Positions 52,412 to 64,000 of a stretch of DNA of 64,000 nucleotides are shown here, piece after piece (the first letter of the stretch is position 1; each line of letters opens with the position of its first letter). The notes beneath the pieces were generated by a model. That model ran no database searches and was not told the origin of the DNA. It saw nothing but the letters and a program-made list of their open reading frames with translations. Source of the stretch: Pipra filicauda (taxonomy: Eukaryota; Chordata; Aves; Passeriformes; Pipridae). Made by a program: the position numbers and the translations under genes. Location: the NCBI RefSeq assembly GCF_003945595.2, contig NW_024104368.1, forward strand, positions 1,196,125 through 1,260,124, in the 5' to 3' direction.

Positions 52412-52508
52412 CTCTGTTGAGTGAAGCTGAACTGTTTATATCTCCAGTAATAAAGGAAGACTCGGACTGCTTTCGAACTGTGTCATTCCACATCCTACGA
52501 ATCCGGCT
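52412..52508 (-). CDS. ADGRL3: Latrophilin-3 tail exon (SRIRRMW block)
   Basis: A 97-nt exon after CCCTCTTCAG, starting in phase 0 with AGC. It encodes 32 residues: [19 protein letters not shown], then [13 protein letters not shown], and leaves one G over (phase 1) before donor GTAATT. The block is near identical in latrophilin-3 of other vertebrates. It is basic at its start and rich in Ser/Thr, a likely membrane-proximal regulatory and phosphorylation segment. The single G left over pairs with GA of the cassette, AG of the small exon or AG of the terminal exon, so all three are valid splice partners. This explains the variable tail. Confidence 0.95.
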
Positions 52509-55021
52509 CTGAAGAGGGATTGAACCACAGCAGGTAATGAATTTTTAGCAGCTGCAGAGAGGTTTCTTTCTGCCTCACTAAAGATGGCTATTGGCATGTC
52601 TAGCTCAGGATGAGACTTGTTTCTAGCCAGCTGTAAGCAAGCAGTTGCTGTTTTGCTATAACCTGCCTTGTGCACGTCAGACCCTGCCTGCCTAACTTCA
52701 TAAGACAAACGCATAGCCCAAAGAAGAAGTGCATAATTGAATTGCTTACATCTTAATTTAAAAAAATCATGCATGAGAGAAACCCAGACCCCTGTGGGCT
52801 ACAGGTTTACCAATAAAGCACCAAATAATGGAAAAATAACTTACACACAGAAGCACACGTGCTTCCTGTACTAACTCAGACACCTTGATTCTTATTTTTT
52901 TGAAGTGCAAGAACAAGAACAAGACTTGTTCTGTGTCTTGGTGTCCCTGAATGAACAGAGGTTTTATATAGCTATTTCGCATCTTGGGGATACGGGGAGG
53001 AAAACAATTCCCCACAAACGAATGACTTCTGTTCCCCTACTGATGGTTTTGCCATCTATGGTATGGCTTCTGCTACTGGGGAAAGTGTCCTGAATATGCT
53101 GGCCTTCTGTTTTGTTTATCAAATATGCTCTATCTGCCACTGTGGCTTTTATATCGTCTCACTCCTCCCCAGCTAGACCTTGCAAAAGATCAAAAAATCT
53201 TGTGAGCGGTTTGACAATTCCTATGTGAAGATGACTGGAGAACCCAGGCATCCAAGGGAAACTCTCCCTCACTTCACATTTCAGAGTATGATGGACGCAT
53301 CTCATGGATGCATGAAATTGGTGCTTAGGTGGTCTGGGGGATTGGGAAACCTAGTTCCCACTGTGACAGATCATGTTTTTCCAAAGTGCATTTTCCATAG
53401 TGAGAGCTTAGCCATGAGAGATTTTTCAGGGCTTAATCATGTGGTACAAGCTGAAAAGTCCTAGTCTACTCATTAACTATGTAGTAACAGCATCTCCTAA
53501 TCATGCATTAGCCCTCTATAAATGGGAGCACAATGTGACATGAGGTCCATGCACTTTTACAGTAATTATTTTTCACCTGGACATTTAATCTATTGTATTT
53601 CTCTGACATGAGCCACTGTGGATTAATTATTCTGTTTGTTATGTGCTTCTCAGAGTAAAAAGGGATCTTAAGAGTTTTCTTCCTCATGTTCTTCTCTACT
53701 TAAAATTCAGAGTCAGATGCTTTCAACAACTCAGAGTGATCTCCATCCACTCTCCATCACATGTGTGAGGTTTCTCCTGCCCATAAGAGGTCCCAGGTAC
53801 TTTGCTCCTTCCAAAGACAAGCTTTTGCTTTTGTACCTCAAACCTCATCTGCCATGAAGGTACTGCTGCCAGGAGACTCAGTTCACCCAAGAAAAGGCTT
53901 GTTTTCTTGTGCTGGGACTGACAAGAGGGAGGACCCATTGAAGTAAACACTTGCTGGAGAGGAGGGCAGCAGTGCAATAGCTAACTTATGTAAAACTTTC
54001 AAATCAGCCACCTAAATGTTGCTGGATAGAGTGAGTTTTGGACATTACTGATTTCTGTGGGTTTTGATTGCCTACTGGAGGGAGGTTCTATGTTCTATTG
54101 CTTTTATTTGCTCTGCATAACTTCTAGACCTACGAAAATGCCAAAGTAGAGCTCTCGGATGACATCTTGGAAACTGCCAAAAATAAATAATAATTTGCTC
54201 CAAGACATAAATCACAAATTAGGTTTTCCCAGGAAGTTATAAACTGTTACTTGCTGCATGTCTTTCATAATTTAATAGTGAAACTGTCATGTATAATTAC
54301 TTCCATTACTAATACTGAATAAATTTGTGTTTGGTTTCTATTGATTAAGAAGTAAGCTTCTTCATTTTATATGAACTGCTCATCCATAAATCTCTACACA
54401 GAAGTTGGTTTCAAAAATGCTAACTGCACAAACTACACAAACCCTGAATTTTCAGGTGACCAAAGCATAACAAATCCAGTAACTCAGTCAGATAATCTGA
54501 CCCCAATGGATTCTCCTAAGAGGTCTATGAACTAAGGCAAATTGATCAAAATACTGAATGCCAGAAAGCAAATCCTTTCACTGTGAAGCCTATTACAAGA
54601 TTGTTTTTTTTATCAAGAAAAATACCTGGTCATTATAGCATAATTCCTGGACATGTTAATAGTGGTGACAACCTTAATCTCGTGATTAAAGGATGCATTG
54701 GAATGTAGCACAGCTGACAAAATGCTCTCAGCTCCTGATCCCCTGACCACCCACCTGTCCCTGGAAGGCAAGTTTGAACCTTCTACTCTCAACACAATTA
54801 TGTAGAAGGTTCTTGGAGAAGCACTAATTACCATCACATCTCAAGGGAAGCCACTGTGTTGAACTTGGGTCCAGAAGGGAGGGTAATCTCTGCAGGTGCA
54901 CTGGGGAGAGCCCTAAGGCAGCTCCTTTGGTGCTGAAAGGCGCTTTCCTCCAAGAATGGCTGACAAGGGTATTGATGTGGCAGTGCAAATCATTGGGGCA
55001 CTAACAAGAAGTGTGGGTTAC
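52509..55021 (-). other. ADGRL3: ADGRL3 intron (about 2.5 kb)
   Basis: Donor GTAACC at 55021 and acceptor CAG at 52509. I recognised nothing else in it. Confidence 0.85.
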
Positions 55022-55147
55022 CTGTGAGCCTGTGGAGTATCTTCCAGGTGTCCTTGACCCCGAGGTTTTTCCTGAGCCGATAGAACTCTCTGTACTTTTC
55101 CCACTACAGCAATGCGTGCGCAGGCATTTTCCATACTCTTTACGTAC
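55022..55147 (-). CDS. ADGRL3: Latrophilin-3 juxtamembrane tail exon
   Basis: A 126-nt exon, phase 0 at both ends, encoding 42 residues. It starts VRKEYGKCLRTHCC and ends GRYSTGSQ. It follows TM7 directly and would form the start of the cytoplasmic tail (the helix-8 region). The Cys cluster CLRTHCC is a plausible palmitoylation site (inference). The GSGKTSGSRTPG stretch is flexible and Ser/Thr-rich. The acceptor is TTGGCTAG and the donor GTAACC. It could be skipped without a frame change, but its membrane-proximal role suggests it is constitutive. Confidence 0.95.
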
Positions 55148-58100
55148 CTAGCCAAGGAAAGCGCAATGGTGGTTAGCAGGCAGCTCCTCCTCCAACCCAC
55201 TGCCTTCTGATTTTGAGCACAGCCCCTGATGTTTCCTCAGTGGTTCATTAAAGCAATAGCTGCTGCAGTGCGTGGGGAAGGAGTCTATTACACCTTGCAG
55301 CTGAATGCTCTGGAGGCGTGAGCTCATAGTTTACGATGGCATAAACGACTGCTTCCATGCAGCAAAGCTGCTTGTTGACACCAGCCCCTTGCAGCGTCCT
55401 TTGAGGCACATCAAAAGAGCATGGGAGAAAGTACAGATACACTATTTATGACTTAAAATTAATATCCTCATAGATTTGATATAAAATAGCATATTGGCTC
55501 ATCAAGGTACTAAAAGTTATTGCTTCTGGCAGGGGACTAAGAAAAAAAAATTCCAAGAGAAACATATCAGAGATATCGATTTTTTAAAAAAAAATGTTTC
55601 TTGCCGTCAAATTGAAATTCGAGGAAACTGTAGAGCCAGCAGCCCTAGAGATTATATTCCCAGTGCTCAGGTATGGCTGCAGTCTGCTTTTCCACAGCAC
55701 TGTGCAAGCCACTTATGTTTTAAATGGGCATTGCAGTCAAACCTATGTCACCTTCTCTGCTTCAGGGGACCTACACTAACTTGTGCCAGGGCAGGATCTA
55801 AGTCTTGACTGAGTTTCAGGTGTGACTTTTTACAGACATCAATACCCAGAAACCAGATGGGACAGGAGTGAAAATGAGCAGACTATACTGAAGAGCCAAA
55901 AGAGGGTCATGTTACCCATTGACACAAAAGAGCCCAAAAAAATCCATGCATGTCCAAAACACCAGTTGAGAATTCTTGGAGCACATGGTTAGCCATAAAA
56001 TTTTGCCAAACTGTCTATGAGCATTTCACAACTCCATGAAACAACTGTTTAAATAGCAAATTACAGCTTTTTCATTAGGCTTTTCCTTAAGCGCTTGAGA
56101 CAAACACAATACCACAAGTGCCCAATATGCTCGAGTGCCTAATCAATCCTTTGCTGAGAGAAAATAATTCAATTGCTTTAATTAGCCACCCACTGCTTGC
56201 CTCTCTGCAGCATTTTGCTGATTTTCTAGTCCATGATACATAGGAAAGGATTCTTTTTTCTCTTCTTAAATAATACCTCCCTCAGCTCATAGGTCAGAGA
56301 GATGCATTCACCCCACAGCAAGGCACCAGCTGCATTCTCCTCTCTATGCTACCATAAATCATGAGTGACTCCACAGTCATCAGTGATGGTTTAAGGATGG
56401 AGATTGTCTTAAGACAGAAAATAAATGGTTCTTCCATGCCGAGTGAGAACTGCACTAGCCAAGGAGGCTGTGGTGTCATGCTAGGCTGGGCTAGGGACTG
56501 ACTCTTTGTGAGGTGCATTGTAGGCCAGAGAATGGACTAGCGAGAATGGTGCAGAAATTCAAACTTCTCATCAGAGAGGCATCTGCAGGTTTAATTGGAG
56601 ATGGTGATGCTTCCTACTTTCTTGCTATCATCTTGCCTTGAAACTTTCTTGCTGAGAGTTTTGGGATCATCAGCAGGCGGCTGCATCTAGATAAGGCTTT
56701 TAAGATTCTTAAGATGTAAAAATTTGAGATGCAATGACAAAGACAAAACTCTGAACTCCCAAAGTTTTCTTTTGGTTTCAAGAAAGACATTTTCACGCAG
56801 CTCTGCAGATCCTTCCAGAGGCATCGCTCACAGACCTCACTTATTATGATGAAATTTGATTACCACAGAATCATAAAATCATAGAATGTTAAGGGGTTGG
56901 AATGGACCTTAAAGGTCATCTAGTCCCAATCCCACTGCCATATGCAGGGAGACCTCCCACTAGATCAGGTTGCTAAAGGCCTTATCCAACCTGGCTTTGA
57001 ACACCGTCAGGGTTAGGGCATCCACAACCTCCCTGAGCAACCTGTTCCAGTGTCTAATCACCCTCAAAGGAAAAAATTTTTTCCTAATATCTAACCTAAA
57101 TTTCCCCTCTTTCAGTCGGTACCTATTAGTCCTTGTCCTGTCACTACAGTTCCTGATGAAGAGTCCCTCTCCAGCTTCCCTGTAGGCCCCCTTCAGATAC
57201 TGGAAGGTTGCTATGAGGTCTCCACACAATATTCTCTTCTCCAGGCTGAACAGCCTCAACTTTCTCAGCCTGTCTTTGTAGGAGAGGTGCCCCAGCCCTC
57301 TTATCAACTTCGTGGCCTCCTCTGGACTTCCTCCAACAGTTCCGTGTCCCTCTTATGCTGGGCACACCAGAACAGAATGCAGTATTGGTGGGGTATCACC
57401 AGAGGAGAGTAAAGGGGTAGAATCACCTCCTTCAACCTGCTGGCCACGCTCCTTTTGATGCAGCCCAGGATTCCATCGGCAAACTTGCTGAGGGTGCACT
57501 CGATGCCGCTATGTCACCAACAAAGATGTTGAACAGTATCAGTCCCAGCAGCAACCCCTGAGGGACACTACTCATCACTGGTCTCCACACGGACAATGAG
57601 ACATTGACCACAACTCTACGTGCAGCCATCCAGTCAATTCTTCATTCACCAAATGGTCCATCCATCAGATCCATGCCTCTCCAATTTGGAGACAAGGATG
57701 TCATGTGGGACAGTGTTAAACACTTCGCATAAGTCCAGGTGGATGATGTCAGTTGCTCTGCCCCTATGTTTTCCTAGGTCAGATCTCCCTTCCCTGTATA
57801 GGAATATGTGAATAACACAGGAGCAAGACTGGGGCTCTCAGATGGAGAACAGATCTAAACATGGCCCTGACTTTACTCAGTAAGCCATTTCACCAAAAGA
57901 CACTAGTTACACTGAGAAGCTGGAACCAGTGTATCCATATATAAACTCTTCCCTATATTTATATTGGTTAAAGAAACTGCCCTTTAAAACTAAGATGTAC
58001 ATAAAAAATTATCAGCAGAAATGCACAGAATTGGAGAGCACTGTACTACTATATTTCAGCAGAGAACAAAAAGGTTCTTAAAAATATTTATTACTGATTG

Positions 58101-58820
58101 TCAGACGCTGTAAGTCTGATCTACATATACACACAGAGATTTTTATTATGTTTTTTTTCCCCCAGAGTTTACCTAAGCTATTCCACTGCTATCTTGCAAA
58201 TGTTAATTGGGGCATACTTCAAGTTCCAGCAAGAAGCACTTGCTGTGCTTGCTTTGAGGAAGATTTCCAAAAGCCCACATCAGGCCCAAGCAATATAAAG
58301 GCAGAGCACACATCCTTCAGTCCTCAAAAAAGTGGGGGAAGCAGCCCCTATTACATACCATCAACCCACATATTCTGCTATAGAAAGGGGTAATTTCCTG
58401 TAGGAACTGCAAATAAGCATGTAAAGCTCCATTTTGCTGTGAGCACTCAGCCACAGGAGCACTTTCCCGATATTCATGGATTTGCTCCTGTCTCACACTG
58501 GAATACAGGAAAGGAGAATCTGGCTGACAGCAGGCAAGTCCTCGTCCAGGTTCGCTATTGTAAAGCCCTGCCTTTCCCTTGCCTCTGATACATGTGTTGC
58601 CAGCGCCCTGGTTGCTGAAATGCCACTGCCACATATCTTTGTTATCACCTCATACTCCTGCATCTTGCTGGTTTCCATTTTAAACACCACCCTTATTAGG
58701 TGCATAGAGATAAAACTGCGTGAGACGAATTCAGGGACGCAGATGATGCTATGCTGTGGTTGTTAGGCAACAAAACACCCCATTACCAGTTCTCTTGCCA
58801 CTGGGAACCATCTGTCTTAC
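55148..58820 (-). other. ADGRL3: ADGRL3 intron (about 3.7 kb) with a CR1 insertion
   Basis: Donor GTAAGA at 58820 and acceptor TAG at 55148. It contains the CR1 copy at 56.9-57.8 kb. I found no additional exon. Confidence 0.85.
56864..57770 (-). mobile_element. CR1 LINE 3' part, defective
   Basis: On the minus strand the element carries the end of CR1 ORF2, including LFNIFVGDI, then KFA, GCI-type and LFSLEKR blocks, and the tail ATTCTATGATTTTATGATTC at its low-coordinate end. An open stretch of 115 codons (56960-57307) is the ORF2 C-terminus, with FSLEKRILCGDLIATFQYLK and VIRHWNRLLREVVDA. Near 57470-57480 the sequence jumps from the 'SKFAD' block straight to the 'ILGCIKRSVA' block. The rest of the reverse-transcriptase active-site motif (FADD) and roughly a hundred residues are therefore gone. 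It is 5'-truncated, cannot move, and lies in the same orientation as ADGRL3. Confidence 0.93.
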
Positions 58821-58989
58821 CTTTTTCTGGAGGACACAATGGAAAATGAATATAAACATTCCCTGCAGAGAATTGAATATGGTGAAGAGATACGCCATGA
58901 TGACTGTGCTTTCATTAATATACATGAGTCCGAATGCCCAGGTCAGTCCTAATAGGCAGAGTAGGGCTATTGCACCTATAACCCAGGAC
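58821..58989 (-). CDS. ADGRL3: Latrophilin-3 TM6-TM7 exon
   Basis: A 169-nt exon encoding the last two membrane helices of the receptor. The first G completes Lys with AA of the microexon (or of the exon before it). Then 56 residues run from [20 protein letters not shown] (TM6, with the adhesion-GPCR GLTWAFG signature) through a short loop INES to TM7 ([20 protein letters not shown]) and end at VLQKK. The acceptor is CTCCTAACAG and the donor GTAAGA. The helices line the core that couples to G proteins. The sequence is common to all latrophilins. The assignment to latrophilin-3 comes from the tail exons downstream. Confidence 0.97.
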
Positions 58990-61900
58990 CTGTTAGGAGA
59001 AACAAAAAAACAAAAAAAAGAAAGGGATTGGTCTTTCATCTACACAAAAGAAGGCACATGTCTACAGGCAGGAAGACTTTGCCCCTGTTTTTAGCAAAAA
59101 AACCCAGCATATCAAAATAAATCACAAGGAGATTTGTCTTCAAGCTGGATGCAGTTTACAAATCTTCAAGCTTGAGGAAATATAAGGAGATGGAAGTGTT
59201 ATGAGCATAGAAATTCATCACAACCAAAGCACAATGTCTCTTTTCTTTTTTTAACACGTAAAAGCAGTGTGCATGTAAATGACATGTAGATGTTATTTCT
59301 GCAAATGAAGGAAACAAAAATAAACCAAACGAAACAACTCTAATTGCCACATTTTTAGTGTCCACTGGCTTCATAGGACTGTCAGTTGGATTAGTTTCTT
59401 TACACTTAACACCAAGATACATGTATTGCTGTATTTTAGCTAGTCTCCCGTATGCCTGAAAGCCAGATAAACTACTACAGGCAGGTGTGCAAGCCCTCAC
59501 TGCTTGCCAGATCGGCTCCACACAAGGATGTTCTTTGCAATGCTGCTTCACACTTCTTCCACCCTGCGATGAGGGGAACTGCGTATACGCGCATAGGCAC
59601 TCACACGCTGCATTTGCTAAAATGGTAGCTGCTGCCACACTTCTGCTTGGAGAAAGGAGGGGTAATCCTTCTTCACATCGGCTGCAAAACTAAGATTATC
59701 TTTTGCTCTATCTCAGGAGGGGAGCGGGAGTAAAGGTGCAGCCATTGCTTCGTACCAAATGGTTTTCAATCAAATATGAGTAGTGGGCACTTTGTTTGCT
59801 TTCTCTCACTAACTTTCTGCTTGGAGAGAAAGAACTTGGGGACATGAGATGACTGCTGCATGTTAGTTTTTCTGTGTGCTTTCAGGAAAGCTAGAAGCTT
59901 TGCTGGGATGTCAGGAGAAGTATTCCATGTTACGCTGCTAAATAACATTTAGTCATCTGCTAAATTAGCTTCTCAGAGACTGATCTTCCAATACCAGAAC
60001 AAGAGAGTAAGTGTGATAAGCAGTATAGGAACTCAGTCCTGCTACTAGCCACCTCCCTAGTTTCTACATGCTATATTACCTACAACTTTAAAGGAACTGC
60101 TGCTGCACAGGGGAGGGGAGTCAACTTTTAGCTGGGAAACAAGCAGCACTGTGAGCATCCGTTTGCCCTTTACCTCAAGGCTTTGATTTTCCTCTGTTGT
60201 CCCCCGCTATTATTAGGTGCAGCATCATAAAAATGAATGCACTGATACCCAGTCTTTGCACCCCTTCCTTACCATTTAACCCTTCTGTTCCCCAAAGCAG
60301 ACAGGACTGCACTCAATCAGCACCTCTGCTTCCTTGTCTACCCCAAAGCAGTCTGAGGTGCTGCAGAAGGGCTCGCAGGGACAAAGACCTATCTTATGTT
60401 TCCAGGACAATTCAACTTTGCAGAAACGTGGCCTGGGTTTGGGCATATTTAGGCTTCCATCTGCTCAGCAGAGCATGGGGTGTGGGGGAGAAAGATGAAG
60501 GAGCAATAACTTGGGGGGATAATCACTCCTGTAGAGGTCAGGGAGACAATCTCTGCTATGGAGATGCCATGGCAGCTACAACCTTGAATGCTTTTCCTTT
60601 TAGCAGGGCTTGTCACAAATAGAAGCATACTAATGTTGTATTCATGTCTTCTGGTTTTTTTTGGTTTTTGTTTTGTTTTTTTTTTCTTTAGGTATGAGAA
60701 TGAAAATGCAGCATTAAGTCTTCCACTGAAGTTTATAAAATATGTATTATTTAACCACACAACCAGAAGAGTTCCCTAAGGTAATTGCTTATTAAGACAG
60801 TTCTTTAAAAATCACTATTATGTATCTAGCAGACCAGAACAGCTCCTCTGAAGCATTTCCAGTCAATCCCACTAATAAATATTTAGCATGATGCAAATTG
60901 AAAACGCACTCTCAACAATCCCTCAGAAAAATAGCCACTAGATAAAGTTTATACCATTAGTTGTTAGGGTTATTTTCTTCCTGAGATTCCACCACCAGTG
61001 AGAGAACTATCATCCTAACCACACGGCAATTAAAAAAATACAAGTACTTTTTTTCTTTAAAAAAATCCAAATGTAATGGAAAAGACTTTTTTCTCCCTCT
61101 TCTCATCCCCGATTAAAAGCTTACTGCACTTACAGAGTCTTCTAAAAATTATTTCCTGGATATCAGAAACGTATTCTGCTCTGAAGCACAGCCAATTCTT
61201 GAACCTGATTAAAGAGCCTTTGGCTGCAGAGGTGTGCAAGAATGAAACAGTTATTTAGTGAAAATATGCTACCTTCAGTGACGGAAAGGAATCTGTGGGT
61301 TATAAGACCCCCAACGGTGCAAACTGCACGCATTATAGTGTTGTATGTCAGAAAACAAGACCTGGAGATAAAAAGGGCGTGAAGATTACTATGAATAGCT
61401 CCATCCCATATCCGCAGAAAAAAAATGAACCAAGCAATGAAAGAGAACATGGGAATGGTGCTGAAAGAATGAACACAAAGGACTCTTCACCAGAAGAACA
61501 AACTGAAAGTCTACTGCAAAGCTGATTTGCTTTTATTTTGTGCTACTGCACATTATTTTCCGGTTTCAGGAGAAAGAGTATGGGTGCCCTAAGGTATGTA
61601 ATTTCTAGGCATTTTTGGCTTTCTTTACAGGGTTGGTTGTTTTTTTTTGGTGCAGTTTGAGGTTTTTTGTCTTGCTCTTTGTACAGACTTGCTGTTGCTT
61701 TTTCATAGTTTTTCTTTTCCATAGTGGAATTTTATTGCAATAAAGAAAGAAAAACAACCATGTTTTGGTGTAATTGAAAATCAGCGATTTACAATTAGAG
61801 ACAATTAGGTGCTCCAAAGAGTAAGGAGCCTCCAATGCACCAATGCACACAGATTTGCTTGCGCTATTCCCAGTAACTAGAAAGGGAATCATGGGGAATA

Positions 61901-62285
61901 GCACCCATGCACCTTTCTGAAAATTTGCTTCTGTATTTATATTACCATAAAGCACTCCCAGTGACAGAGCACAGTGCATCAGAGGGCTGCTATTGGGATA
62001 ACAAGTCTGTACTATACAGAATTAACTTGGGAACTTTCACCTTGAATTCAGGTATGTCCAATTAAAGAATAGAAAGCAAATAGGGTGACAACTGGTTGGC
62101 AATACATTTGCAGCACATTTACTCTGCACCTTAGCTGTATGCCTGACCATTTTCCTGCACAGTTTGCTCTTCTGCCTCAAAAGCGAATGACAGAAGCTTT
62201 AATGATTTTTCAATATTGATCTGACAGCTGGCTCATGAGACCACACTGATAAATGAAATTTATCAGCCATTCAGGTCATTCTTAC
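58990..62285 (-). other. ADGRL3: ADGRL3 intron (about 3.3 kb)
   Basis: Donor GTAAGA at 62285 and acceptor CAG at 58990. The frames inside, such as the 160-codon minus frame at 59156-59638, have no known domain and lie next to no splice-compatible exon. Confidence 0.85.
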
Positions 62286-62312
62286 TTGATGAAGGGTCTG
62301 TTATCCTCATAG
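62286..62312 (-). CDS. ADGRL3: Latrophilin-3 27-nt microexon (third intracellular loop)
   Basis: A 27-nt microexon: C, then TAT GAG GAT AAC AGA CCC TTC ATC, then AA. It encodes YEDNRPFI, with Asn completed upstream and Lys completed downstream. The acceptor is GCATTCTTTAG and the donor GTAAGAA. This matches the alternatively spliced YEDNRPFIK insert of the third intracellular loop of latrophilins. Phase 1 on both sides lets it be skipped without a frame change. Loop 3 contacts G proteins, so inclusion may shift coupling. A TGC lies about 11 nt before the exon, between the pyrimidine tract and the AG, as in SRRM4-dependent neuronal microexons. It is far too short for an ORF scan. Confidence 0.92.
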
Positions 62313-64000
62313 CTAAAGAATGCATAGACATAAAGACAAGAACACAAACATTAGAAATATAATGACATAGAGAATATAGTTTACTGCTAGTTCCCCTCCC
62401 TTCTCCCACCAGTCATCACCAAAAACAAAGGTGGACCAGCGTCAGCCTGGAACACACCAGCCAGCCTGGCTTGCTTCCCCAGGGAATTGAAACATGACCG
62501 AGGTCGCTGGCTTCATGTACAGAAGCAGGCATTGCTAGCTGTGAGCTGCAGCTGCCCCTCCTGGCTTCCATCATGCAGCTGTCAATTGACTCTGAAATTT
62601 CTCTTAAAAATCATGGCTGTTTCCGGAGAATACAAGTTTTGAAACCCCAGCATAGCCACCACAGAGGGCTTTCACGTTTCAAGTGGCAAAACTTCACCAC
62701 TCTCCAGCACTCTCTGCCTGTGGGGCTGTAGTGTATTACAGGGATGTCTTTATTGTTCTTTACTTTTTCAAAGTGGAAATCCCAAGCTGCCACATTATGA
62801 GTCAGACTGCAGCATTCTTCAGGTAGTGGCATCAGGATCTTCTAAAGTCCTGAGTGACAGAAAACATGTTTACTCCTATTTCATGGGGAAGGACAAAGAA
62901 AGGCCTTTTTCTGCCGGGCAAACGCGCAAAGCAGCCCGCTGCAGTGATGAAGAAGCCAAGATGGATCACTCAAAATGAGCTTCTATCACTGTGAGGACAC
63001 AAGATTAGTTGCAGCCATTTTTCCTAGAGAAGTTCTCCCTGACCTTCTGGGACAGGCTGTGTGCTTAATTCTGCCTGTGTGGCGGGTGATGTGCAACATG
63101 TGGGGAACGCAGGCCAACGCCCAGGCCTCCTCTCCCCACTGACATGGAACTCTTGAACCTGAGATCCCTTGCAGAAACCACCATGGGTGCCAGAGATGGA
63201 GGATTACTCAATATGTTCATCTCATTACCCCTGGTAACAAAGCCAGGGCCAGTCCATCATGGTGGGATCTCCTTCAGTCAATACTGGCAACCTGCAGCTC
63301 TCCTACAATGCAATTAGATGAAGGGAAGACATAAGATAATCTGGAGCTGTCAGCTCAGCCATGTGGGTAGGAGCAGGGCCTGGATTTCTATTACTGGGCT
63401 CACAAGCACTCAGGTTTTATGGTAAAGACTTTATATTGAAAAGTCACCAGCAATAGATTACAAAAATAGAAAGTCAAGGAATTTTTTTATGCTGTTGCTG
63501 CTGTCCCAAGCCTCACAAAGTTTTTCAGTGATTCATAATAGCCTTTTTTCAAGGCAGCTGAAGGCTCCATTTCACCTTTGTACAGACAAAATGCGAAATT
63601 GGTAAACTCAGATTCGCTTTAAGCTTGAGGCTAACACTTCAAAGCAGCTCAGAAGAAAACCATCAAAAAGACCATTGCAGTTTTCACCCCATTTCCAACG
63701 TAGATGTGTCTAGGATCCACTGCCCAAAGCCAACAGGTGGCTAAAGAAGTGAGATTTTCAAAGATGCCTAACTTCCAAATGGTTTAACTCTGTACACATA
63801 GGGCCCATAGAACTTAGTCCCTTACATCCTCATGAAATACAACCCTTTTCACTTTACCAACTCGAGTGTTGTAAGAAGCTTAACTCTTGTGTTAGTAACA
63901 ATTTCTGACAAAAATTACTCCAGAATGTTTTTGGTTTTTTACCCCTGGTAAACTCTGTGAAACCTATCAGTGCTTCAGTAATACTATGTCATTATCTGCA
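62313..64000 (-). other. ADGRL3: ADGRL3 intron, continues beyond the window
   Basis: I looked for the preceding exon (TM5 and start of loop 3) and did not find it, so it lies beyond 64000. The 73-codon minus frame at 62611-62832 has no latrophilin features. Confidence 0.8.

Noticed and set aside
56960..57307. 115-codon minus-strand frame as a host gene
   Set aside because: It is the C-terminus of CR1 ORF2 inside a defective LINE.
59156..59638. 160-codon minus-strand frame in an intron
   Set aside because: No latrophilin motif, no compatible splice sites, no recognised domain.
62611..62832. Upstream latrophilin exon (TM5) within 62.3-64 kb
   Set aside because: The frame shows no TM5 or loop 3 sequence. 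The exon must lie beyond the window.

Overview
The window is vertebrate genomic DNA, almost certainly from a bird. A non-avian reptile is not fully excluded. Evidence: CR1 LINE fragments with the typical short direct-repeat 3' tail, a compact solo LTR with a target-site duplication, small exons separated by kilobase-scale introns with GT/AG borders, and no bacterial-type gene packing. Nearly all long open frames are chance.

One gene is supported: the 3' half of the latrophilin-3 adhesion GPCR gene (ADGRL3/LPHN3) on the minus strand. In transcript order the exons are: a 27-nt microexon in the third intracellular loop (62286-62312); the TM6-TM7 exon (58821-58989); two cytoplasmic-tail exons (55022-55147 and 52412-52508); a 129-nt phase-1 cassette (36059-36187); a small exon with two donors, 18 or 52 nt long (32620 or 32586 to 32637); and the terminal exon (29749-30554), which ends in the PDZ ligand LVTSL. 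All exon phases chain without a break. The rest of the receptor (extracellular part, GAIN domain, TM1-TM5) lies beyond position 64000.

The tail-splicing region (30.5-36.2 kb) is the most interesting part. With the 18-nt exon form or with skipping, the terminal exon is read in the long frame, giving 267 residues and the PDZ motif. The 52-nt form shifts the phase, so the first 61 nt of the terminal exon are read in a second frame that stops at 30494-30496, giving a short tail without the PDZ ligand. Both frames match latrophilin-3 isoforms I know from mammals. The 3' UTR probably runs from 29748 to about 28160, where an AATAAA with a TG-rich downstream element sits.

Region by region: 1 to about 28160 is non-coding DNA downstream of the gene, with simple repeats, one CR1 fragment (15.8-16.1 kb), a perfect 37-bp tandem duplication and a 27-bp one. 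28.2-62.3 kb is the gene. Its introns hold a TA/CA microsatellite, a solo LTR (51044-51550, TSD aaacag) and a CR1 copy in gene orientation (56.9-57.8 kb) that has lost its reverse-transcriptase active site. 62.3-64 kb is intron. I found no RNA gene, CRISPR array or second protein-coding gene.
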